The notes under the pieces were generated by a model, which did no database searches, was not told where the DNA came from, and saw only the letters and a list, made by a program, of their open reading frames with translations. Position numbers and translations under genes: made by a program. From Azadirachta indica (lineage: Eukaryota > Streptophyta > Magnoliopsida > Sapindales > Meliaceae): 64,000 bases of DNA. The stretch spans positions 1,174,481-1,238,480 of the forward strand of contig CM040448.1 of the NCBI GenBank assembly GCA_022749755.1, given 5' to 3'. The first letter of the stretch is position 1. Every line of letters starts with the position of its first letter. Positions 52,143-64,000 of the stretch are shown in pieces.

Positions 52143-52946
52143 TCATGCAAGAAATTTTAAGGATTTTTCTCGAACTTCTCCAAATTATGTGTACAGGTCT
52201 GGCTTTTGTAATTTTAAGTGGCAAAAGTTATTTATAGACTAGAAAACGGAGACCTTTTGACAAAATTCTTTCGCATAATAATGGCAAGCAGAGACGACAA
52301 ACTTTGGTGGTCCATTGTTGATAGATATATGACAGAAGAAAGTTTACAGTGTTCTGAATAGGTTGGCTTAATTTACTCTCTTCTACATGAGGTTATAACA
52401 AGGGACACGTTAAGAGTAATTTGTGGCAGCATAAGGTGTAGGAAAGAAATCTGATTGGCTTTCGCGGTAATAAACTTCCCATTGGTCCATTATACTGCGA
52501 ATGAATGCATCTTTCTTGTATCATTCAGCACTCAGATTACTAATTTGAGGCACCTACTTTGTCTATCACATTCCCGTCTTGCTACTGCTTGAAAAAGTAA
52601 AGCACTATGGAATTTTTGTGACAAATGTATGGTAGAAATTCATATAGGACCATGCACTCGTTCTCCTTTCACCAAGCTTGTTTGGCTAGTAGCTGGTTAA
52701 GGCTCACTTTTGCAGAGAGCTGAAGCACCATTAATCACATCTTGGGAGGAAACCAATTGTAATTTGAAGTGAAGGGAGGAAGAAAAAGAGACCACAACTA
52801 CTAAAATATGAATGAGAGAGCACATTTCATTTCTTAATACTTCATTAGACATTTTAACATAAGATTCTTTTTCCTTTTTCAATGAGCTAGAAGTATGCAA
52901 TAAAATCAGTAGGTACATTCTAATTACATACCAATGTCTTCCATTT
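52143..52946. other. Spacer between the two transporter copies
   Basis: Contains the promoter and leader of the upstream-facing NRT1/PTR gene and the 3' flank of the decayed copy. No further coding sequence was recognised. Confidence 0.55.
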
Positions 52947-53608
52947 TCAAACCGAATTATTCTCAGCCTCCTTTGTTTTCAAGGTCGATTCAATGGAGCT
53001 TTCACCAGTTCCTTTATATCTATACCACTTGGTGCATACGAGAAAATAACCAAAATTGAGAACTCCTAAGCCAGCAATAAGTAATGGAGGAATAGATCCT
53101 GAGCCAATCAATCCCCATTTCTGTTTTCAGATTGTGCGGTAATATGGCGCACTAAAGTAACAAGACGACCCCTAAGATAAGAACAAGAAAACCACTAAGA
53201 TAACTTGATCCCACCACGCCATAATTGATGAAATCCCCGGCAATGCTTCTCATATTTTCTGGAAACTGTTTGTAGTAGAATTCAACTTGAGCAATGGAAG
53301 GAAAAGCCTCGGATACGCCAGCAAGTATGAGTTGAGGCATCAGCCAGAAAGCAGACACAGAGCGTATAGCATCTCTTCGTGGTTCAATGCCCATTTTTGA
53401 CCTCGTTAGAGCTATAGCTCTTCTCTTATGTTTAATGAAATCTGAAACAAGCATAGTCAGAACTGAAAGAACAATTCCTACACCCATTGTTTGAAGAACC
53501 GTAATAAATGGGAATCCAAATGGTAAGAGTTAGAGGATGCTGCAGGCACCTTAAAACCTTTGTTGCAAGGCCTCTATCTGATTGAAAGGCTTGAAACTCT
53601 ATATAGGT

Positions 53609-53832
53609 TGTTGGAAACTTATCCTTTTTGATATACCTATCCATAGCGTGATTGACATAAGGATAGAAGGATATTTTCTAATTTATCTTTTATATTTCCT
53701 AGTTTATCTGTTAGTTCAATGTATCTAGACAAATTTTAATATTCTGTAAATACCTTAGGAATGTATAAATATGTCTATTATATAACCATATTTTCACAAC
53801 GAATAAGAATAAGTTTTTCACAATTCTGTTCT
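53609..53832. mobile_element. Probable solo LTR (Copia-like) inside the transporter pseudogene
   Basis: About 224 bp of noncoding sequence interrupt the pseudogene exactly between the codons for QQQT and TYIEFQ. The 5-bp word TAGGT occurs on both sides (53604-53608 and 53833-53837), as expected for a target duplication. The insert starts TGTTGGAA, a typical LTR start, and holds a TATAAATA-like box (about 53765-53772). It does not end in a clean CA, so the right end may be mutated. No internal retrotransposon genes are present. Confidence 0.55.
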
Positions 53833-54507
53833 TAGGTCTGTTGCTGAACTAATACAACGTGATATAGAATTCTGTACAAGTTGCCCAGCTGTTGCACCAG
53901 TACATGTGCTAAGATCTTTCGCTGCACAATGCGGGGGTTGCAGATTGAGATTGCTGCTTTTATCATTATTAGTTCAATCCCTGGAGGAAAATTAAGAAGT
54001 AACTTCATAGAGTAGAATGACCTTATAAAAAAGGGGGATAAAGCTTAAGATATTTCAAATAAAAATGAATAAGTAAGAGAAAACTTTTAATGAAGTAAGT
54101 TTCTTCCATCATATCTCAGTTGTCAACTGGTTATTGAGCCTGATCAACAAGTATGATGGAAATGAAACCAAGAAGTTGCTCAGTTGCACAATTTCAAGCC
54201 AAATGATGTATTCATGGAATTTGACAGTAATTCTATTTAGCATAAACAAAAATCTAGTGAAAAGAATAATATTTCAGGTTTTTTATTGGTTGAATTACCC
54301 TAGAGACAGTTTTGTGAGCAGCCTTTTTTCAGATCCTTTTATTCTATTTTCACCAGAAATAAACCAAAGAATGCTTTACAGATTTCCATCAGACCAAATT
54401 ATGAAAGAAACCAAGTTTATTAAAAGTTTAAAAACTGTTGAACACAAAAACTTTAATAAAAATTCAACAGGGTTTAGTGCAAAGTGCCAAGAAAGAAGAA
54501 ATCGAAG

Positions 54508-54608
54508 CATAGGCCAAAGTCTTGTAACGTCCTAGGTAAGTATCGAAAGGAAAGCGCCAAATAAAGGACAAGTATAGGCCAGAACTCTTGTAACGTCCTT
54601 GGTAAATC
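54508..54608. repeat. Short imperfect direct duplication within the transporter pseudogene
   Basis: The segment ATAGGCCAAAGTCTTGTAACG (first copy from about 54509) recurs as ATAGGCCAGAACTCTTGTAACG from about 54574, each followed by TCCTxGGTAA. The sequence corresponds to the exon 2 GRYKTL region, so part of the relic was duplicated locally. Confidence 0.75.
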
Positions 54609-54710
54609 AAGAATGTCAACTTGATTCTAACATGAAGTTAATTCTCTTCGTCTTACTGATGATAAAGGGCATTACCATTACCTTAATCCCTCTGTGTTTG
54701 ATAACAAGTA

Positions 54711-56359
54711 ATTAGTTGATGATATGACATTGTTATCTTCCTTGTTCTCCGTGATTTTTCTAAATGGGAATGTGAACTTTCTTTGGTTTTGGATTATGGC
54801 CGTACTTTTACAGGCAGTTTTTAAGATGGAGAAGTGAGATTAATAGTGGGATTAATCACTGACTCTAGTACTCATATAAGAAAGTTTTGAGTAGAAAAGC
54901 ACTGAGAAAAATTCCTTCCAGCCTGATAGAGACAGCAAAATTCTCTCTTTCTCTTGTCTGTTTATTGCTTTTGTTTTTTAGTGATTGAGAATTTCAGAGG
55001 ACTGGCTCATTCTCTGCGTGAGAACTGCATGGTGTTCCATTTTTATGGTCTTGGAACTGGTAGATTGCCTTAAATCTCTTTGCATCAGTGTGCTGATACT
55101 CTGGTTTTAGGCAGGAGATTACCTGCTAAAAGAGAAAAAGGATCAAGATTTTAGTACAAGGGTTTTACTTCTGTTTAAGGGGAGAGGCAACGATAATGGG
55201 AGGCATCAAGACCGAGAAATTAAACTTGTAATATGGATTGTTAAATTTGTAACCTAAAACATCATAACTTAAAACTTGTATCAGTATCATACCCAACTGT
55301 TTTGGCATTATCGAAACATATTCAAGGTATTTACTTCTATATATTGTTAAGAGTCATAAGATCCTTGTGTGGATTCATTCCATAATTAGGTTTATAAACC
55401 AGCAAGAGAGCACAAAATTTCTCCTACTGATTACCTACGGAACAAACCGAATAGTCTTTTCGAAAAATGACATCTTATGACAAATCACATGTTTGCTTCT
55501 GGTCCCATGTTAAGTGTAAGCAAGAGGATTTCAATTTCAATACGGCTTTCTGAGGAAATGTTTTTATCGTAAGTGCCAACCAACCCATAAAATTGTGCAT
55601 GGATTTAGCGCAGAGTAGAGTTCTAACGCAAACTATATGTGTGCCAGAAATCATCTTGTAATGTCTTTGTTATCTCAGTTCTAAGACTTTCAGAAAATGA
55701 TATCGATGAATCCGAACACCCAGTCACTTCTGGATTTACCTCTTACGTCGTATGTAAACATCAAGATGCAATATATATTTGAAAATTTTCGGATTCTACT
55801 TGAAACTCAAATCAACATATTAAAATACCCAACTCACCTAAGCAAAAATCTAATCCAGAAGAGATATTACCATTGAATTAGGCCAGAAAAGCAGAAGTTA
55901 AATACTAAGAAAGTTCTAATAATAGGTTCCAGAAAACGACATGGAAATGGCTCCCGATGACAGACCCTGCAGTGTGAAAACAGAAGCAAAAGTCTTACTA
56001 CTTGCAAACACAAATTGACTGAAAAGAGGAAAACAAAGGAAATGCTCTCAGCACATACGTCAAGCAGTGAAGGTACTTCCCGTAGGTAGAAATCACATAT
56101 CTTGAAAGCAAAGGTTAAGGATCAAATAAATCTTGATTATCATTAAGAAAAAGAAATGACAGCATACAGGTAAGAAAGAACAAATTAAAAGATGGTCCCA
56201 AAGACAAAATCATATCTCCATCTGATGCATCTGGAAAATTTGAAACGTTTCCACAAGAAACACAACTTGGTAAATTATTTGATGAGAGAAGAAATTATTA
56301 ATGTACATATGCTTGAAATAGCTGGCCTCAAAAAAGAAAAAGCCATGGTGATTCAAACT
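54711..56359. other. Intergenic region, no gene recognised
   Basis: Between the transporter pseudogene and the NDUFAF7-like gene. The composition is less AT-extreme than the 11-16 kb desert, but no protein family or repeat was recognised. Its right end probably holds the 3' UTR of the NDUFAF7-like gene. Confidence 0.5.
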
Positions 56360-59788
<3,429 letters not shown>

Positions 59789-59906
59789 CGTGCTGCAGTG
59801 ACAGTCTGTGTTAGATAGTCCTTTCCTTTTGGTGGGAAATTCGGAAGAATCTACAAAGTCGAATATTGTGCTTTATAATAAACTTTGAGAACCGTTATCA
59901 ACAGCG

Positions 59907-59979
59907 GGGGATGTAGCTCAGATGGTAGAGCGCTCGCTTAGCATGCGAGAGGTACGGGGATCGATACCCCGCATCTCCA
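59907..59979 (+). tRNA. tRNA-Ala (anticodon AGC)
   Basis: These 73 nt fold as a cloverleaf. The acceptor stem GGGGATG pairs with CATCTCC (one G-U), followed by discriminator A. The D arm is TAGCTCAGATGGTAGAGCG. The anticodon stem CTCGC/GCGAG holds the loop TTAGCAT with anticodon AGC. The T arm is CGGGGATCGATACCCCG. There is no intron and no encoded CCA end. Internal A and B boxes are intact. A CAA motif a few bases upstream (about 59898-59901) is typical of plant tRNA transcription starts. Confidence 0.97.
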
Positions 59980-59992
59980 TCTTTCTAAGAGA

Positions 59993-59997
59993 TTTTT
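59993..59997 (+). terminator. Pol III T-run terminator of tRNA-Ala
   Basis: Five T residues lie 14 bp after the tRNA 3' end, matching a standard RNA polymerase III stop. Confidence 0.75.
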
Positions 59998-62065
59998 GTT
60001 ATAAAAATGGACCTATTTACCTTTTCTGAAACCTTAAAAATTCACAGTTCGTTAAACCTCACCGAAAAAAATCAGTATCGTTATTTGAATAGAATTTCCC
60101 TGTATTTGGGATTGCTCGAAGTTTCATTTTCTTTTTCTTTTGTTAAATCGGTGATTATTCCTCTGTTAATTGGCCATGAAATTAATGGAAAAACTGAAAC
60201 TGATTATATAGCAGGAGGCAGGTGAATTTGGTTTGTCTAGTGTTCATGATTCTTTTATATCACCGTATAGAGGAATGGAATTATAGAGAAGCTTTTCGAA
60301 TGAATATAATTGTGTTTTTCGGGTTCTTGAGTGACGTGCGGGAAGGACGGAGAAATGGTGCCAAAGCATCAGCTAACGTCTGAGAATTTCGGCGCTCCTC
60401 AGGTATTTGATGAATGCCATATCTGAAAGTTTCATGTGAATCATGAACAAGTTTCTTATGCAACTTAATCTATAGTTTGTAGAAACGCGCGCTCTTGGAT
60501 TGTTCAGGGCCCTAGCTAGAGTAATTATTGTTGCACCTAAAGACTGGAAAAAGTACCATGTCGAGGATGCTCCTAAATTGGGCAGCTAAACAAGGTTGAA
60601 ACTTGTTTTTATGGACTTGCAAGAAGAAATCTGTTGGTAGATTTAGATGTATTAGTACAGGAATTTTCATGATTTTTTGCAGCAAATGTGTCGAGTTGTA
60701 CAAAGTTCTTGTCAAGGGCCTAAGGGTCATGAATGTCATATGTTTATTATTGCAGTTGCTTCTCCACGTGATTGATACATTTAGCGCAAATTTTGAATTC
60801 CTTCCAATTCATTTTATGGAATACTGCTTGTATTCTCTAGTTATATACCTGATTTTTTTTCCTCTTGAAATCCGTGCTGGAAAAACTTCTCAGCATGCTG
60901 AAGTATGTTGACTAATAATGTGGATGTTTTGAAATTTGAGAAGTCAGGTGGGAGTAAATTTTTATGGGTTGACAGTAAACACTCAAACAAATTGCAATTC
61001 TCTTTATTTCTTCCAGGAATATTTTTATGGCTTGACGGTCGACCTATCCCCACATTCTAATTTCAGCAATTTTCAAGTCTATCGAATAGTTGGTGGACCT
61101 CAGGCCAGGCCCCAACATATATACATATATATATATATATATATATTAGCTCTGCCCGCAGCGGGAGTAAATCCCGTTTCCAACCATCTTATAAGATTGA
61201 TGCCTGTGAATATTGACCTGCATGCATAGATCCATCAAGTTCTTGCTCTTTCATAGGCCAACCAAGCCGATCAAATCATATATATCATGGTAATTGCTAC
61301 CTGTGCATTGAAATTCTTAGCAATATTATAACCACCTAATTGTTGAAACATAAGTAAACCAAACATGTTCAAAATTTCTGATGACATGAAATCTCTTTCG
61401 ATGCAGCAATGTTACGTTGCTGGATTTATCTATATCACCCTCTTTATGTCAAGAGTTTTGGTCCTTTTGGATATAATTGAATTTTCATTTCTGATAAGCA
61501 GCAATTTTGTGGCAACTAATAAATATTGTTTGAACTTTGCACATTTTCAAGAAAACAATGGAGTATCTCCCGCCGTCAGGGGGGAGCTGTCCGGCAAATT
61601 GCTGATCATGGGAACCTCGATGTGGCTTGAAAAAGAATTTAGGACAAAAAATGAAATTAATGCAATGAACTAAACACAAATCTGAATTTTGTCTTCTTGT
61701 TTATTTGCAAATTAAGGATGTTTGTATTAGAGCTCCTTTTAGTTTTATAAGCCTTTTGATTCTTTGTATATAGTTATATTCTTTGATGAAGCCAAAGATG
61801 TGACAAATTCTCAAATGCAATTATGTTCTTCAAATGTTCTCAAAGTTGAATAAACTCTTTTTATAAGACCAAATGTAAAATAAACTCTTTTTATAAGCCA
61901 AAGATGTCAGTACTTTCCGACGATAAATCCAAATCATGTTTTCGACGTCATCCGATCAATGGATACTCCGATGACACTCTAGGTTAAAGAAAATCTCTTT
62001 CTCATATGAAAACGTCTCTTTAGACTTTGTAAAATTCTATGCATGCATGTTTTAAATTTTACAGG
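59998..62065. other. Intergenic region between tRNA-Ala and the polygalacturonase relic
   Basis: No protein family was recognised. An ATG at 60356 opens a 16-codon frame that ends at a plausible CAG/GTATTT donor, so a short first exon cannot be excluded, but no continuation was found. An AT microsatellite lies at 61115-61146. The rest is A/T-rich noncoding sequence. Confidence 0.5.
61115..61146. repeat. (AT)n microsatellite
   Basis: About 32 bp of alternating AT with a single interruption (ATAC) near the left end. Confidence 0.9.
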
Positions 62066-63060
62066 CTTTTTCGGAATGCATGGGAAGCAACGTGCAACTC
62101 ATCATCACCTTCTCCCATCATGCATATTCCTCAGAGAAAATCTTTCCTGCTGCAACCCTTAACCTTCAATGGTCGAACCTGCAAATCCAACAACATAACC
62201 TTCAGGGTTCCTTTAATTATTCCTCAGGGATGAATATTTTCATTCAAAATTATGTAAACTTCGATTCACGTTCATGGGGATTTTACAGACTGATGGTCGT
62301 ATAATGGCATCAAGTAATCCTTATGCACATGGAAGAAATGCGATGCAGTGAAATGTCGTCACTGGATTCAATTTGAACAGTTTGATGGACTACTCATTCG
62401 TAGATTTGGTTCTGTTAATGGTCGAGGATCAAACTGGTGGAAATTATCTTGCAAATATGATCCAATCGTAAGCTGTTTTTTTTTTTTTTTTTTTTTTTTT
62501 TTGTTTTAGTTTTATATATATTTGCTTCTAGTAGTTTTCTTTCCTTGTAGGTTTGTGGACAAAAACCAACTGAGTAAAATTTTTAAAAATCATGAAGTTA
62601 CTTTATCTTAAATTATTAATTAGGATGCGAAATTCCTGCAGGGTTTTGTGACATCAAATTCAAACGATGTGCACATAAATGACCTAACCTTCAAGGACAG
62701 TCCACAAATGCACATTGCTTTCGAACTATCCACCAATATTCATTCCACCAACCTCACCGTCACCGCCCCTGGCGGCAGCCCAACATCGATGGAATTCACA
62801 TCCAACGTTCCTCAAACGTCTTAATTCAATATCATTCCACCATCGGCACAGGCGACGATTGTGTTTCCATCGGGGACGGTTCATCCCATCTCTGATCTCT
62901 TCATCTCAAATAATCTCTGCGGCCTCGGCCACGGCATTAGGTAAAAACATAAAGCTTTTATCCTTCCAATTTCAATTAACAATTACTTTAATTTCCTCCT
63001 TTTTATTTTTGCATAAGCATTCGGAGCCTAGGTGAAAATGGAAAGCATGAAACAGTGTGA
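62066..63060 (+). pseudogene. Polygalacturonase (GH28) pseudogene, truncated
   Basis: Exon relics appear in order. The first, around 62080-62215, encodes AWEATCNSSSPSPIMH and LLQPLTFNG.TCKSNNITFR. The next, around 62290-62465, encodes DGRIMAS, then after a 2-nt shift WKKCDAVKCRHWIQFEQFDG...GRGSNWWKLSC. A third, 62641-62940, encodes [23 protein letters not shown]...VTAPGGSP, then shifted [12 protein letters not shown] and [17 protein letters not shown] fourth, around 63020-63058, encodes SIRSLGENGKHETV. GH28 enzymes cleave pectin and need NTD, DD, GHG and RIK motifs. Here a 1-nt loss near 62780, the 2-nt gain near 62328 and further indels near 62892 break the frame. The 5' exon and the RIK-containing 3' part are missing. 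Confidence 0.9.
62476..62502. repeat. Poly-T tract in a polygalacturonase pseudogene intron
   Basis: A run of about 27 T residues lies in a former intron, probably an expanded polypyrimidine tract or the tail of an inserted repeat. Confidence 0.85.
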
Positions 63061-64000
63061 TTTTGTTCATGTAAGCAAGACCTAGCAGGTAACTGATTAG
63101 TTAACTTTGATATACACATGCATATATACATTTAAGAATTTATTTAATTAATGATGTATATTAACATTACTAAGAAGAAGAAGACATCGTCCTACTGTCT
63201 TAACGTTCGAGGAATTGCAAACGGCAGTCTCTTCCCAAAAGTTTCTTGTTTGCATGTTGATGAGAATTTGTGAGTGGTAATAATTAATTAAATTAAGATA
63301 TGGGTATTAGTTATAGATTCACTTATAAACAAAACAAATAATTCTATTTATTTTTTCTTAGGATTTTATAAATAAAATATAAAGTTTTTTTTTATTAAAT
63401 TTTTGTAAGTTTATTGTGTATTCAATTATATAAAGTGTTCATATGACCCTATAAGTTCCTTTAGTGTAGTTTTTTAAGTGAAAATTTTTGTAATAAAACT
63501 TTTATTAATAGAATTTTTAATATAAATTTAATAATTTGTTTAATATCAATAATGACATTTTAAAACAAAGTAAGTACATCTCAAATAATTTAATCTTTTA
63601 AAAAAATTTAAAATCTTATCAAAAAAATTTAAAATTTGGACTTTTTTTTAAAATACTATTTTTAATTTTCAAAAGTTCTACACGATAACAATCAAACAAT
63701 ACCAGAAAAAAGTTGAAAAAAATTTTAATATTAAAAACATCCTTTTCACCTATAGACAAGTCATATCAAGTGGAAACATGCATATCAAATAAAACAAAAC
63801 TTATGTTGTATTGAAATTTTCAAAACTTCTCTAGTGATTTCATATTTTAGATATAAAAATAATCTAAACCCATCATAAAATTCTAATCTTGAAAATTATT
63901 TCATTTTCTAATGATTGGTATATAATAATACAACTAATAATCTAATTCAATGAGACAAGCTAATAAAGCAAATAATAATAATAATCTAATTCAAGTGGTA
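63061..64000. other. AT-rich right end, no gene seen
   Basis: Low-complexity A/T-rich sequence to the window edge. It lacks the downstream polygalacturonase exons that an intact gene would have here. Confidence 0.6.

Larger units (their letters stand above)
52947..54710 (-). pseudogene. Decayed tandem copy of the NRT1/PTR transporter
   Basis: Scattered pieces of the gene at 50097-52142 lie here in order on the minus strand. They are an exon 1 relic with HRGIK and MPFII (about 54660-54710), an exon 2 relic with LFGAFLS (about 54530-54570), and an exon 4 start with KAAIS...HVVLVQQQT (about 53833-53970). Next come TYIEFQAFQSDRG and LTIWIPIY (about 53500-53608), then a long open piece MGVGIVLSVLTMLVSDFIKHKRR...[15 protein letters not shown] (53152-53487). 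A frame-shifted end, LNFGYFLVCTKWYRYK, runs to a stop at 52947. Most of exon 3 is missing, there is a deletion of roughly 60 bp after WIPIY, and several frames are used. An LTR-like insert splits QQQT from TYIEFQ. Confidence 0.87.

Noticed and set aside
60356..60403. Possible first exon (ATG to a CAG/GTATTT donor, 16 codons)
   Set aside because: No recognisable protein and no downstream exon were found; too short to support a gene.
61553..61673. Short plus-strand open frame with a GC-richer patch (EYLPPSG-like)
   Set aside because: No family was recognised and the frame does not continue; chance remains the simplest reading.

Overview
The window is nuclear DNA from a flowering plant, most likely a core eudicot. 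The evidence is AT-rich intergenic DNA, short AT-rich introns, genes with 3 to 30 exons, plant-only families (E-type PPR, plasma-membrane H+-ATPase ending in YTV, NRT1/PTR, VIH-type diphosphoinositol kinase) and a plant-type tRNA-Ala with a CAA motif upstream. The species cannot be named from the sequence. Exon chains were built by hand from GT-AG (rarely GC-AG) borders, reading phase and family conservation. No transcript data were available.

Layout. 1-1091 (-): 5' part of a TPR/DUF629 ubiquitin-hydrolase-related gene that runs off the left edge, with a broken PPR copy just upstream (about 1240-1745, -). 3236-3875 (+): h-type thioredoxin. 4753-10874 (-): 21-exon plasma-membrane proton pump, 956 aa. 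10875-16802: AT-rich desert. 16803-34176 (-): 30-exon VIH/PPIP5K, 1057 aa. 37187-41086 (-): 16-exon HI0933-like flavoprotein, 482 aa. 41498-42994 (+): single-exon PPR gene. 43498-48761 (+): complete TPR/DUF629/UCH-like gene, 1266 aa. 50097-52142 (-): NRT1/PTR transporter with a frame-breaking deletion. 52947-54710 (-): shredded second transporter copy containing an LTR-like insert. 56360-59788 (-): NDUFAF7/MidA-like mitochondrial methyltransferase, 480 aa. 59907-59979 (+): tRNA-Ala(AGC). About 62066-63060 (+): polygalacturonase pseudogene. The right end is AT-rich.

The genes are ordinary independent plant loci, not an operon. The most informative structural feature is that the PPR to UCH-like gene pair occurs twice, about 40 kb apart and in inverted orientation. 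One pair is intact. The other has a decayed PPR gene but an apparently open UCH-like frame. A second theme is local transporter duplication followed by decay. I found no convincing undescribed system. The observations most worth checking are the duplicated pair, the likely loss of the catalytic His in the UCH-like protein, the transporter frameshift, the solo LTR with a matching 5-bp flank, a hAT-like MITE in a VIH intron, and two GC-AG introns.
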